Origin: JAAXHB01 sp965214945
Lineage (GTDB): Bacteria > Actinomycetota > Acidimicrobiia > Acidimicrobiales > Aldehydirespiratoraceae
DNA length: 64,000 bases
Reading direction: 5' to 3'
NCBI GenBank assembly: GCA_965214945.1
Contig: OZ244029.1
Location: forward strand, 2,418,001 to 2,482,000
Positions within the stretch are counted from its first letter, which is position 1. The number at the start of each line of letters is the position of its first letter. The notes below the pieces were generated by a model. It ran no database searches, was not told the DNA's origin, and worked only from the letters and a program-made list of their open reading frames with translations. This document shows positions 25,122-35,130 of this stretch, piece by piece. A program made the translations under genes and the position numbers.

Positions 25122-25838
25122 GTGGCCGCTGCACCGCTGATCGGCATATCGGGGCGCACCCGCACCGCCGCAGAGATAGGCATCAAGCCCGACGTCCTGG
25201 CAGCCCATCGCCTCGACCTTTATTTCTGCGACTACGCCCGCAGCGTCCTCTCCGCCGGCGGGTTGCCCGTCTACCTGCCCTCTGACGCCGAGCCCAGCTT
25301 GTACGCGCGCCGGCTTGACGGACTGCTTCTCAGCGGCGGCGCCGACGTCGATCCCGCCCTGTACGGCCAGCTTCCGGATGCCGAGCTGATCGCGCCCGAG
25401 CCGGAGCGCGACGCCTTCGAGCTGGCATTGCTGGACGGCGCCGCCTCGTGCGGGCTGCCGGTGTTGGGCATCTGCCGGGGAATCCAGGTGCTGAACGTCC
25501 ACGGCGGCGGCACGTTGCATCAACACGTGCCGTCGCACGCCTGCTATGACGCAGCCGCCAGCGCCATCGCCCATGAGGTGAGCTTCGCGGAGGGCTCGCT
25601 GGCCGCTCGGCTGTACGGGCCGTCGCTGCCGGTGAACTCGTTGCACCACCAGACGTTGGACGTCGTGGCCTCCGGCTACACGGTGACGGGCCGCTCTCCC
25701 GACGGCACGCCGGAGGCGATCGAGTCCAGCGAACACCCGTGGCTGGGCGTTCAGTGGCACCCCGAGATGATGGACGGGCGCGACCGAGACCCGGCGTTCG
25801 AGTGGCTGGTGAACGCAGCCGCGTTGTTCGGCGGCTGA
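25122..25838 (+). CDS. Gamma-glutamyl-amide hydrolase, PuuD/peptidase C26-like
   Basis: Class I amidotransferase-fold hydrolase that cleaves gamma-glutamyl amides such as gamma-glutamyl-GABA. It begins APLIGISGRTR and has LLLSGGADVDPALYG, the nucleophile loop GICRGIQ (Cys), and GVQWHPE (His and Glu), in family order and at the usual length of about 238 residues. The GTG at 25122 is almost back to back with the divergent hydrolase start. With the glutamine-synthetase-like ligase nearby, it could remove the glutamyl tag at the end of a gamma-glutamylation pathway. Confidence 0.82.
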   Translation: MAAAPLIGISGRTRTAAEIGIKPDVLAAHRLDLYFCDYARSVLSAGGLPVYLPSDAEPSLYARRLDGLLLSGGADVDPALYGQLPDAELIAPEPERDAFELALLDGAASCGLPVLGICRGIQVLNVHGGGTLHQHVPSHACYDAAASAIAHEVSFAEGSLAARLYGPSLPVNSLHHQTLDVVASGYTVTGRSPDGTPEAIESSEHPWLGVQWHPEMMDGRDRDPAFEWLVNAAALFGG

Positions 25839-25863
25839 GCCCGACAATCGGCGGGTAGCGGGC

Positions 25864-26550
25864 TTAGGGCGCGCGGTCGACAACACCTCGGGCTACGTCG
25901 GGATAGTCGGTGATGATCCCTTCCACTCCCATCGCCACAAAGTCGGCCATCCGCTCGGCGTTGTTGACCGTCCACACGAACACCTCCAGACCCGAGCCGT
26001 GGGCGCGGCGCACAAAGTCCGCGCTGCACATGGCCTCATAGGGGTGAACCGCCGACATGTCGTAGGCGAGCGCCCTGGACACGGCCGACGCCGGGTCGAT
26101 TATCCCGCAGATCAGCGCGATGGGGATCGAGAGGTCGGCGTCCTTGACAGCCCGGACGGTGTCGACGTCGAACGACGACACCACGAACCGCCCCGGCTCG
26201 AGATACGCCGCCGTGAGCCCGGCCACCGCAAACGCCACCAGGTTCTGGTCGTCAAAGTCAGGGTCGCCGGGCAGGTTCTTGATCTCCAAGACCACGCCCA
26301 TTCCGTCGCACGCCTCCAAAGCCTCGGCCAGACTCGGCACGTGCGACGGCATCGAGTCGCTGTGGGTCGCGCCGATCCTTCGGCCGTCCGACAGGTGGGC
26401 GTCGTGGTGCACCACCGCCACGCCGTCCGCAGACCGGCGCACATCTAACTCCACCCAGTCGGAGCGCAGTTCGCGGGCTTTCAAGAACGCCTCTACCGTG
26501 TTCTCCTTGGCGGCTGCGCTGGCCCCTCGATGGGCCACGACGAGTGTCAC
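25864..26550 (-). CDS. Glycerophosphodiester phosphodiesterase
   Basis: Hydrolyses glycerophosphodiesters to glycerol-3-phosphate and an alcohol. AHRGASAAAKENT is the N-terminal catalytic and metal motif, followed by VELDVRRSADG and VVHHDAHL with the second His. VLEIKN and the C-terminal VFVWTVN and GIITDYP strands complete the TIM barrel. 228 residues, with no signal peptide, so probably cytoplasmic. Converges on the PuuD-like gene. Confidence 0.9.
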   Translation of the reverse strand: MTLVVAHRGASAAAKENTVEAFLKARELRSDWVELDVRRSADGVAVVHHDAHLSDGRRIGATHSDSMPSHVPSLAEALEACDGMGVVLEIKNLPGDPDFDDQNLVAFAVAGLTAAYLEPGRFVVSSFDVDTVRAVKDADLSIPIALICGIIDPASAVSRALAYDMSAVHPYEAMCSADFVRRAHGSGLEVFVWTVNNAERMADFVAMGVEGIITDYPDVARGVVDRAP

Positions 26551-26613
26551 GCCTGAAACATTCGCACAGCGGCTGTCGGCGCGCCCACACCGACACCCGC
26601 CGGGCGCCGTCTC

Positions 26614-28173
26614 TCAGCCCATTTCGGCCGCGGGCATCCGCCGCGGGACGGTCACATCGACGACGGTCCCGCGGGGCGGAGCGGCAGCAGCGGCGCCGAT
26701 GGCGATACGGCCGCCGAGGTGGTGCACCACGAAGGTGCGCACAATCGTGAGGCCGAGCCCGGCGTCGCGGTCGAGCGAAAAGCCGTCGGGCACGCCCGGA
26801 CCCGTGTCGGTGACCCTCATCGAGACCGTGTCAGCGCTGCGGTCGAACCGCACATTCACCAAGTCGGCCGCAGGCGCGGCGTGATCGTGGGCATTCTGGA
26901 GCAGCTCGGCGAGCACCACCGAGAGCGGCATCGCGACCTCACCGTCGACCGCTCCCGCCGTTCCGTCCACGCGGATGCGCAGAGGCTTCTCCGCTGCGGT
27001 CAGGCCCTCTTCCACCATGCGCACCAACGGCGCGACGATCGCGTCAAAGTCCACCTCAGATGTGATGTCCAGAGCTAGATGCTCATGCACCGTCGCGATC
27101 GACGAGATGCGCCGCACCGAGCTCTCCACGGCGGCTTTAGCCTCCGCGTTGCCGAGCCGACGCGCCTGGAGGCGCAGCAGGGCGCTCACGGTCTGCAGAT
27201 TGTTCTTCACGCGGTGGTGTATCTCACGGATGGTGGCGTCCTTGGAGACGAGGAGGCGGTCTCGGTGGCGCAGCTCTGAGATGTCGCGTAGCAGCGCCAC
27301 TGCGCCGGTGATGCGGTCGTCGGCGACAAACGGGAAGGAGCGGATCATCACCGTGACCCGCGATCCCGCGTCGAACTCAGCCAGCGTGGAACGGCGGCGC
27401 CAGAACGAACGCCAGATGACCGTGTCGTCGAGGCCAAAAGCGCTGAGCGGGCTGCCCAGCACGGTCTGGATCACGCCCAAGCGGCGCAGCGCGCTGTTGG
27501 CGTTCGGAGAGGCGTAGGTAATCCGGCCCTCGTAGTCGAGCACCATCACCCCGTCGCCGACTCTGGGCTCCCGGAACTCGCCCAGTTGCTCAACTCGCTC
27601 GTAAGGAAGCGTGCCATCCGCAACCATCTGGGCGAACCGTTCATAAAGGCCGAGGTAGACGGTCTTCAGCGGGTTGATATGCCGGTCACCGGCGGGGGCG
27701 GACTGGCGGGCCAGCACCGCTATCGGATCATCGCCGACGCGCACCGGCACGTAGTCCACCTCCAGTCGAGCCTGCGGCGCGGCATCGTGCCAGGCACTGT
27801 CGACAGCGGCCTGATCGCCGAAATGGGCAGTTTCGGCGTGGCCGGACTCGCCGTCGGCCAACGCCGAGTTCAGCCACCTATTCGCATCGGCCGGAACACG
27901 CGCGCCCACTGGGTCGGAGATGTGAACGGTCGGGCCGGAGTTGGCACGCACATGCGCCAGCACCACGAAGCGCTCTGAGGCCTGAACCGGAGACGGCTCG
28001 ACGCCAGCATCGGCGTACGCTGCGGCACCCGGCGCGCATGGCGCGTACAGGAGCAGATCCGAGAAGGACAGATCAGCCAGGGGCGCCCATGCGGCCACCA
28101 GCCGGTGAAGGTGATCTATGGACCGCTCGTCGAGGTCCGTTAGCGTGCGGGCCAACTGCCCCAGGCCGACCAT
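26614..28173 (-). CDS. pdtaS: Sensor histidine kinase of the PdtaS type
   Basis: 519 residues, no membrane spans. An N-terminal GAF-like domain (about 1-180) is followed by a PAS domain (VMVLDYEGRITYASPNANSA). A HisKA_2 dimerisation helix holds the phospho-acceptor His (IREIHHRVKNNLQTVSALLRLQ, near residue 320). The HATPase domain has ELLQNAHDHA and DTGPGVPDGF plus GLGLTIV. This matches mycobacterial PdtaS, which phosphorylates an ANTAR-type antiterminator (PdtaR). No response regulator gene is visible nearby. Confidence 0.85.
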   Translation of the reverse strand: MVGLGQLARTLTDLDERSIDHLHRLVAAWAPLADLSFSDLLLYAPCAPGAAAYADAGVEPSPVQASERFVVLAHVRANSGPTVHISDPVGARVPADANRWLNSALADGESGHAETAHFGDQAAVDSAWHDAAPQARLEVDYVPVRVGDDPIAVLARQSAPAGDRHINPLKTVYLGLYERFAQMVADGTLPYERVEQLGEFREPRVGDGVMVLDYEGRITYASPNANSALRRLGVIQTVLGSPLSAFGLDDTVIWRSFWRRRSTLAEFDAGSRVTVMIRSFPFVADDRITGAVALLRDISELRHRDRLLVSKDATIREIHHRVKNNLQTVSALLRLQARRLGNAEAKAAVESSVRRISSIATVHEHLALDITSEVDFDAIVAPLVRMVEEGLTAAEKPLRIRVDGTAGAVDGEVAMPLSVVLAELLQNAHDHAAPAADLVNVRFDRSADTVSMRVTDTGPGVPDGFSLDRDAGLGLTIVRTFVVHHLGGRIAIGAAAAAPPRGTVVDVTVPRRMPAAEMG

Positions 28174-28192
28174 CTCGGCCGTGTACCTGCGA

Positions 28193-28420
28193 TCAGCCGA
28201 ACCCGATCGGGTGCGAACCGGACGGGCCGATCTCCACGTGAGTGATCCGCGACGTCGCCACGGCGATCTCCCGCCCGGCGTCGTCGGTGAGCCACAGCAC
28301 CGAGGTCTTACCGTCGAGGGCCTCTCCCACAGCGGTCTTGAGCGCTGTGCGGTCGACGCCCTCAGCCAGCGTCACAGCCAGATTCTGAGCGGTGTCAGAT
28401 ATTCCGATCCGTATCTCCAC
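28193..28420 (-). CDS. DUF3107 protein
   Basis: A 75-residue actinobacterial family. VEIRIGISDTAQNL opens the protein, LWLTDDAGREIAVATSRITHVEIG is the conserved centre (quoted in part: LTDDAG, ITHVEIG), and it ends IGFG. GTG 28420 is chosen because AGGAGG lies just upstream. It is located between mrp and pdtaS on the same strand. Function is not established; the family is a useful taxonomic marker. Confidence 0.82.
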   Translation of the reverse strand: MEIRIGISDTAQNLAVTLAEGVDRTALKTAVGEALDGKTSVLWLTDDAGREIAVATSRITHVEIGPSGSHPIGFG

Positions 28421-28528
28421 AACTCCTCCTGTTCGCTGGTCGTCTGCCGCTGATCGCATGCTCGCTGGCTGTGCGCTGGCTGTGGTGACGCTTGCCTCGC
28501 TCTGTGCCGATGGGGGCAGGCGCGCCTC

Positions 28529-29668
<1,140 letters not shown>

Positions 29669-29728
29669 GTGCTCAGGCTAACGGCGAGCGGACGGTGCTC
29701 GGATGGCCCTGTTGCTGAAGTGGCCGAG

Positions 29729-29845
29729 GCTATGACCACCCGGTTAGGGGATCAGGTCGGGGCTATGACCGCCCGCGTTTCGAGATGGAGGGTCGGTGCT
29801 GTGACCGCCCGGTCCTGAGATGGGGGGCGGGGCTATGATCGACTG
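29729..29845. repeat. Degenerate ~34-bp tandem repeats upstream of phosphatase gene
   Basis: The motif GCTATGACC (variants GCTGTGACC and GCTATGATC) recurs at 29729, 29762, 29798 and 29832, periods of 33, 36 and 34 bp. Each is followed by a CGCCCGG-like stretch and then a purine-rich segment. The last unit ends at the ATG of the phosphatase gene, so its leader is built from repeats. Confidence 0.65.
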
Positions 29846-30343
29846 ATGCTTCATTTGGTGCGTCACGCGCTGGCTGGAAGCCGTCCCGCTTGGACGGGCG
29901 ACGATTTTCAGCGGCCTCTGGACTCCGTAGGGCGGGCCCAGGCGCGCGCTATCGGCGCCGAGCTGAGCGGCCGGCCTGTGAAGCGGATCCTGTCGAGCCC
30001 GGCGCTGCGTTGCACCGACACCGTGGCGCCTCTGGCGCAGACGCTGGGACTGGAGATCGAGACGGTAGACGAACTGGCAGAGGGCGCCTCGACCGCTCGG
30101 ACTCTCGACCTGCTCTCGGAGCTGGCCACAAGCGTTGGCGATTCTGTGCTGTGCAGCCACGGCGACGTGATTCCGGGCGTGATATGGGCGCTGTCGCGAA
30201 CCGGTCTGGTGATTCCCGACCGGCACCGCTGCAAGAAAGCTTCCATCTGGGAGCTGGCAGTGACCAGCCATCGCTCAATCGGAAGCATCGTGTCGGGTGC
30301 CCGCTACCGGCATCCCAGAGACTTCGGCGCTAATTTCGCCTGA
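29846..30343 (+). CDS. Histidine phosphatase, SixA-like
   Basis: 165 residues of the phosphoglycerate-mutase-like superfamily. LVRHALAG carries the nucleophile His8 with Arg7. KRILSSPALRCTDTV provides the second Arg region, and SVLCSHGDVI provides the C-terminal catalytic His. The shortness fits SixA-type phosphohistidine phosphatases. It stands alone; substrate unknown. Confidence 0.8.
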   Translation: MLHLVRHALAGSRPAWTGDDFQRPLDSVGRAQARAIGAELSGRPVKRILSSPALRCTDTVAPLAQTLGLEIETVDELAEGASTARTLDLLSELATSVGDSVLCSHGDVIPGVIWALSRTGLVIPDRHRCKKASIWELAVTSHRSIGSIVSGARYRHPRDFGANFA

Positions 30344-30425
30344 TGAGCCGACCAGCCTCCGCGTAAGGATTGACAACAGCGCTGGTGCCCTGCTCAGACA
30401 AATGGTGTGTTGAGATCGGCAATCG

Positions 30426-31787
30426 TCACGGAGAGACGATCTCAACGGCCGGGTCGAAGGCTGCCACAGCGAACCAGAAGGCGTCTAGATGCTCGACCGG
30501 TTCGAGGCTGCTTGCTCGGTCTGTGCCAGCGGGATCGGTGGGATCAGCGGCGGGGTGGCCCAAGATGTTGAAGACGATGCCGGTGGATGTGTCGATGAAG
30601 CCTCCGCCATCGAACGGTTCGAGCGCAAAAGGCCCAGCTGGGCGAACGAAGACGCCGGCCGCGCCCACGTCGCGGCCCTCGGAGATGCGACCAGCGTCAA
30701 GGGCGCTGGTCGTGCCCGGCTCGTACAAGGCGACCAGGTCCTGCCCGCCCGCGGTGAACATCACCACCCGCAACTCGGCCAGAACTTCGTAGGGGATCGC
30801 CACCGTCGGGCCGTCGCCCCGCACGGACAGCACCCGAGTCATGGGAGCGAGGCGATCATCAAACGAGCCGCCGTACAGGAAAGGAACGCGGCTGGGATGG
30901 TCGTAGCCGACGTAGGGGTTGCTGCCGTAGTTCCGGCGATGGCCTGTGTCGGAACTCAGCACCGCCCCGTCAGGATGCGCCGTCGCGAACGCCTCGAAAG
31001 AGACGGTCTGCATGGGGAAGAAGTCAAGCTGTTCGCCGGTGAGGTGACCGGCCACGGCCTGACCGGTGAAGTGCGACCACAGGCTCTCGGTCTGGCGGTC
31101 GTACATCACCAGCGAGGAGTTGAGCAGCTCGCCTGAGGTACCGAAGTCGAGGATGCGGCCAGCGACTCGGCGGTCGTACGCCACCGCGGAGTTGCACAGC
31201 GGGCAGTAGGAGACGGTCACCGGCGCCCCGCCTACCGTGCCGTTGACGAGTTCGTGCCAGGTCATGATCTGCAGCGGGTAGGCGCGGGCGTCTCCGCCGA
31301 TTTCCAAGGCGAGCACCGGCTCTTGCGGCTCCAGCCAGTCCACCGTGCCCACAGGCTCGAACCGGGGATGCTCCAGCGCGGGGATGGCGTCGGGAGGCAC
31401 CCCGCCGGAGCGGATCTCGCCCAGATCGACGAGCGGGTCGGGGTGATCCGGGTTGTCGCGGTCGCGCAGGGCACTGGGCACGTCTTCACGAGGCGTGGAC
31501 TCGACCGTCTCCGGTGGCGCGGCCGGCAACTCATCGGCGTCGGCGCCTGTCGTAGGTGAATCTCCAGCGGCAGAGTCTTCAGCCGCTGGCGGAGAATCGC
31601 CTGACGCCGATACCGAAGGTTCGGGCTCTTGTGATTCGGCGGTGATGCCCTGAGAGGCGTCTTCGGAGGACGATGATGAGCCGCAGCCGGCCCCTATCAG
31701 CAGGGCCACAGCCACCGCAACGCCCAGCTGTCGTCTGAAAGCACTCTCGCGCCCTAAGCCGTGCTGCGACAATGCCATAGCGGACAA
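30426..31787 (-). CDS. DUF3179 secreted lipoprotein
   Basis: 453 residues. A signal peptide with lipobox (ALLIGAGC) is followed by a long Ser/Glu/Pro linker to about residue 90, implying an exported, lipid-anchored protein. The DUF3179 core shows LALEIGGDARAYPLQIMTWHEL, VTVSYCPLCNSAVAYDR (with the conserved C-P-L-C), FGTSGELLNSSLVMYDRQT and SLWSHFTGQAV (motifs quoted in part). The C-P-L-C pair suggests metal or redox chemistry, but the family has no proven role. It is located between the phosphatase and an uncharacterised gene, upstream of the ccm operon. Confidence 0.82.
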   Translation of the reverse strand: MSAMALSQHGLGRESAFRRQLGVAVAVALLIGAGCGSSSSSEDASQGITAESQEPEPSVSASGDSPPAAEDSAAGDSPTTGADADELPAAPPETVESTPREDVPSALRDRDNPDHPDPLVDLGEIRSGGVPPDAIPALEHPRFEPVGTVDWLEPQEPVLALEIGGDARAYPLQIMTWHELVNGTVGGAPVTVSYCPLCNSAVAYDRRVAGRILDFGTSGELLNSSLVMYDRQTESLWSHFTGQAVAGHLTGEQLDFFPMQTVSFEAFATAHPDGAVLSSDTGHRRNYGSNPYVGYDHPSRVPFLYGGSFDDRLAPMTRVLSVRGDGPTVAIPYEVLAELRVVMFTAGGQDLVALYEPGTTSALDAGRISEGRDVGAAGVFVRPAGPFALEPFDGGGFIDTSTGIVFNILGHPAADPTDPAGTDRASSLEPVEHLDAFWFAVAAFDPAVEIVSP

Positions 31788-31864
31788 CCTAACTTGGCAG
31801 GGCCGTGCTCGGACCCGCCCAGAGGGGAGCAGACCATGAATTCAAAGAAAGAGCAGAGGAGACC

Positions 31865-32851
31865 ATGAACTCCGCTGACGGCATTCTCGGCGCCCGCCAT
31901 CCTGCCTCGGAGGCCGCTGCTGCTGTCGGCGACGCTCTCAACGCGCGAGTGCTCGAGCCCAGCCCTCCGTCCGTCACCGAGGCGCCGTTCTGGGCCGACG
32001 ACCCGGCCCATCCCCAACCCGCCGATGGCCGTCCGGTGGTGACGCCCCACTCCGGCGGCGACCTCACCTGGGACGAACTGATCCAAGAGCGCCCCGAGTT
32101 GGCCGGCTTCGCCGCCGACCGCTGGCTCGGGGCCCGGCGGCCGCTGCCCCCGTTGCCGTCGGACTACCCGGCTGCGCTGTTCGACCTCCACCGTCTGGCC
32201 TATTCGGTGGTGGCCGAGACCCGCTACCGAGTGAACGGCAAGTTCGGGCTGCGCTACACGATGGGCGGGTTCGGCACGCCGTTCTTCGGAAACGACACTC
32301 AGGTGCGGGTGGCCGACGGCCGACTCGTGGTGCAGGAGGCGGGGCGGGCCCGCTCGACTGCGATCAGCACGCTGCGCGAGGCGGCCGAGTTCGCCGGAAT
32401 AGCGCCGGGGACGGTCGCGGCCGAACACGACAGCCCAGAAATCGGCGACCTTGACCGACACCTGGACGCCAGGCCTGAGGTGTGCGACTTCCTGGGTGCC
32501 TGGTTCGGACTGGCCTTCGCCGTGCTGGAGGAGCTGAGGTTCACACCCGACGTCACCGACCCAGAGCGGGTGCAGCTGTGGCCCGGCCATTTCGACGCCG
32601 CCATGGCTGTCGGCGACGCTGATGCCGGGCTGCGGGCCACTTACGGCTTCTCCCCCGGCGACCGCGACCACTCCGAGCCCTACGTTTACGTGGCAGCCTG
32701 GGGCGGCATAGACCGCTCAGACCCGTTCTGGAACGATCCGAGCTTCAACGGGGCGTCGCTGACGTTCAGCCGCCTCGCGGCGGGCACCGAACACTGCGGG
32801 TCTGCCCTCGAGTTCCTGCGAGCCGGCTACGCCCGCCTCAACAGCGGCTGA
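31865..32851 (+). CDS. Conserved-looking hypothetical protein
   Basis: 328 residues from ATG 31865, which has AGAGGAGA at good spacing. An earlier near-copy of the leader (GAGCAGACCATGAATTC) gives a 60-bp upstream start that is less likely. No signal peptide. Notable segments are GKFGLRYTMGGFGTPFFGND, VRVADGRLVVQEAG, LWPGHFDAAMAVG and YVYVAAWGG. The last two resemble a family of soluble actinobacterial proteins with no known role. Divergent from the DUF3179 gene. Confidence 0.6.
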   Translation: MNSADGILGARHPASEAAAAVGDALNARVLEPSPPSVTEAPFWADDPAHPQPADGRPVVTPHSGGDLTWDELIQERPELAGFAADRWLGARRPLPPLPSDYPAALFDLHRLAYSVVAETRYRVNGKFGLRYTMGGFGTPFFGNDTQVRVADGRLVVQEAGRARSTAISTLREAAEFAGIAPGTVAAEHDSPEIGDLDRHLDARPEVCDFLGAWFGLAFAVLEELRFTPDVTDPERVQLWPGHFDAAMAVGDADAGLRATYGFSPGDRDHSEPYVYVAAWGGIDRSDPFWNDPSFNGASLTFSRLAAGTEHCGSALEFLRAGYARLNSG

Positions 32852-32918
32852 GCTGTACGAGCGGCCGCAGCGCAGAACCCCGGGTCGATCGCCCACCCGC
32901 TCTCAACAGCGGCTGAGC
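32838..32918. repeat. 17-bp copy of a gene 3' end, 64 bp downstream
   Basis: CTCAACAGCGGCTGAGC spans the last codons and stop of the preceding gene (32838-32854) and recurs exactly at 32902-32918. The second copy forms the left arm of a terminator-like hairpin. Confidence 0.75.
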
Positions 32919-32936
32919 CTTTTGAGCCTCAGCCGC
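32909..32936 (+). terminator. Hairpin terminator after the 31.9-kb gene
   Basis: GCGGCTGAG (32909-32917) and CTCAGCCGC (32928-32936) form a perfect 9-bp stem with a 10-nt loop containing TTTT. It lies between the plus-strand gene and the converging ccm operon, so it may stop both transcripts. No U-tract follows. Confidence 0.55.
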
Positions 32937-33025
32937 CAAAGCGAACGGGGCCGGCGGCGCGCTCCGCTGGGATCGCCGCCCTACTCTGAGTGTCGGGACG
33001 CTCGGAGCTGTCAGGGCGCCCAGGA

Positions 33026-34510
33026 TCACTCGGGGCTGGCAGAGTTCTGCTCGGGGTTGAGGGCAGTGCGCAGGCCGTAGGCCTCGATCAGGGTGACGAG
33101 CCCGGCAGGACGGTCCGGCAGAGCGTCGAACGCGGCCAGGTCGGCTCGGGCCGCGGTGACGTCGTCACGGGCGGGATCTCCGCGCTGGTGCAGGGCAAAC
33201 GCCCGGTACACCAGAGCTTCGGGATGGGCCTCCTCGACAGTCAGGGCGGCGTCGAGGAACTCGATGCCGCGCTCGAGCAGCTCCGGGTCGCCGGTGCGGG
33301 CGATGAGCCAGCCCCGGCCCGCAAGCGCCGCCGGGTCGTCCGGGCGGTCGGCCAGCATCCAGTCGAGCAGCCGCACACCGTCCAGAAGCCGGCCTTCGGC
33401 GGCAAGGCCCTCCGCCGCGGCCAACACCTCTGCGACGGCCAGGCCGGAATCTTCGAACGCGGTGTCGCTGTCGGCGTCGAACACTGCGAGCACCTTGGCC
33501 GCCGCGGTGGCGTTGACGGCCGCGGCAATCCGCTCGCGCAACCGGGCCTCAGCGATCAGCGACTCGGCGAAGGCGGGCGGATCAAGCGAGTCGAAAACTG
33601 CCAGCTCGGCCGCGGCCCGGGCCGCGTCACCACTGTCGAGAGCCACGATGGCCCGGAACAGGCGTGCGTCGGGATAGTCGGGGTCGGTGGCGATGGCGTC
33701 TTCGAGGTATTCGGCTGCTGCTGCGTGGTCGCCCGAGCGCGACGTGAGCCAGCCGCGATAGGTGAGAGCCTCCGCGTTGGAGGGCTGAAGATCGAGAGCC
33801 TGGTCGTAGAGGTCGACGGCGCCGGCCATGTCGCCGGCGGCGAGCGCGGACTGGGCCTCGAAGATCAGCTGGCGGGTGCTAGACCGGATTCCGCCGGTGA
33901 TCGAGGAATCCGCGCCGCGGCTTCCCGAGGTGCGGGCCACCAGTACCCCGGCGGCTCCGGCGACCAGCCCGACAGTGATAGTCCACCCGACCGCGGCTCG
34001 CCATCTGCGGCCGAAAACGCGGCGATGCAGGCGGCGTCTGAGACCAGCCTCCGAGCCGGGCGCCTCCGCCTGCTCAGACTGTTCGGCCTGTTTCGGCAGC
34101 CTGTCACGCGCCGACCGCGACCCGGATGCGCTCCGCCGCAGCATCAGCACCGGAACCGCAGCGATGCCCGCGGCCGCCACGACAGGCAGCACCCACACGA
34201 GACTGTCGAAGCCGGTCGCCGCCGGGTTGTAGTCGATGTCGTCGTATGCGGCCGTCAGCTGATCGCGGATGTACCCGTCGGTTCGGCCCTCGTCCACCCA
34301 AACCGCGATCTGGCGCCGTATCTCGCGGGCGACCGGCACGTCGCTTTCGGCCACCGACTGCCCGGCGCAGACCGGGCACGCGAAGTCCTGGGCCAGTTCG
34401 TGGGCGCGGTCGGCGTTGGTGCGCGGCGGCGGGGCGTCAAGCGCGCCATAAAGGAAAGCTGCAGCGGCCAAAGCCGCGCACGCCGCCCAACTGATGGTTC
34501 GCAACTTCAC
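33026..34510 (-). CDS. ccmH: CcmH/CcmI fusion, cytochrome c maturation
   Basis: Holds and reduces apocytochrome c outside the membrane for heme attachment. A signal or anchor segment is followed by the CcmH/CycL domain with redox CPVC (AQDFACPVCAGQSV) and EIRRQIAVWVDEGRTD. A membrane span follows near 105-125, a second near 178-195, and then TPR repeats (LYDQALDLQPSNAEALTYRG) as in CcmI/CycH. Fusion of the two subunits in 494 residues is known in other bacteria. It is last in the operon; its start overlaps the ccmG stop by 4 bp. Confidence 0.86.
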   Translation of the reverse strand: MKLRTISWAACAALAAAAFLYGALDAPPPRTNADRAHELAQDFACPVCAGQSVAESDVPVAREIRRQIAVWVDEGRTDGYIRDQLTAAYDDIDYNPAATGFDSLVWVLPVVAAAGIAAVPVLMLRRSASGSRSARDRLPKQAEQSEQAEAPGSEAGLRRRLHRRVFGRRWRAAVGWTITVGLVAGAAGVLVARTSGSRGADSSITGGIRSSTRQLIFEAQSALAAGDMAGAVDLYDQALDLQPSNAEALTYRGWLTSRSGDHAAAAEYLEDAIATDPDYPDARLFRAIVALDSGDAARAAAELAVFDSLDPPAFAESLIAEARLRERIAAAVNATAAAKVLAVFDADSDTAFEDSGLAVAEVLAAAEGLAAEGRLLDGVRLLDWMLADRPDDPAALAGRGWLIARTGDPELLERGIEFLDAALTVEEAHPEALVYRAFALHQRGDPARDDVTAARADLAAFDALPDRPAGLVTLIEAYGLRTALNPEQNSASPE

Positions 34511-35130
34511 GGCGTCTGCGCGGAATCGAGCAGCTCGGCGATCACGGCGTCGATCCCGTCTGCGGTGACGCCGCCCAGCTGTTTGAACACGACCACTCCG
34601 GAGGGCGCCACCAGGTACGACTCGGGCACGCCGGTGACGCCGTAGCCGACCGCCGCCGCGCCGGCGCCCTCCGCGAGCACCGGCCAGTCGCCGCCGTTAG
34701 CCGCGAAGAAGTCCCTCACATCGGCTGGGCTGTCATCGAACACCACGGACACCACTTCGGCCTCTGCGGCGCTCCGCTCGCTGAACGCCACCAGTTCGGG
34801 GTGCTCAATCACACAGGGCACGCAAGCAGTGGAGAAGAAGTTGACCAGCACCCACCTGCCGCGCCAGTCGTCGATGTCGAACGGCTCGCCTTCCACGGTG
34901 ACGCCCGTCACCGGCGGTGTCAGGGCGCCCAGGACGCCGCCGGAGGCGTTGCGCTCCGCACCGGAGTCGCGTGTGGCCAGCAGCGCGACCAGAAGAACAG
35001 CCGCCGCGGCCACGGGAAGCACCGTCCACACGATGCGCCCGCGGGCGCCTTCCACAGTCGCGCCGCGATCCTCCTTGTTCGAGTCTTGGACGCCCTTGTC
35101 GCGGTCTTGGCCGACGCGGTTCTCAGGCAT
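34507..35130 (-). CDS. ccmG: CcmG/TlpA-type thioredoxin-like thiol reductase
   Basis: Keeps the apocytochrome CxxCH cysteines reduced. After a basic N-terminus and one membrane anchor (VLPVAAAAVLLVALLA), the thioredoxin domain has WVLVNFFSTACVPCVIEHPEL with active-site CVPC, then the cis-Pro loop GVTGVPESYLV. 207 residues, the normal size. Overlaps ccmF and ccmH on either side by a few bases. Confidence 0.88.
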   Translation of the reverse strand: MPENRVGQDRDKGVQDSNKEDRGATVEGARGRIVWTVLPVAAAAVLLVALLATRDSGAERNASGGVLGALTPPVTGVTVEGEPFDIDDWRGRWVLVNFFSTACVPCVIEHPELVAFSERSAAEAEVVSVVFDDSPADVRDFFAANGGDWPVLAEGAGAAAVGYGVTGVPESYLVAPSGVVVFKQLGGVTADGIDAVIAELLDSAQTP

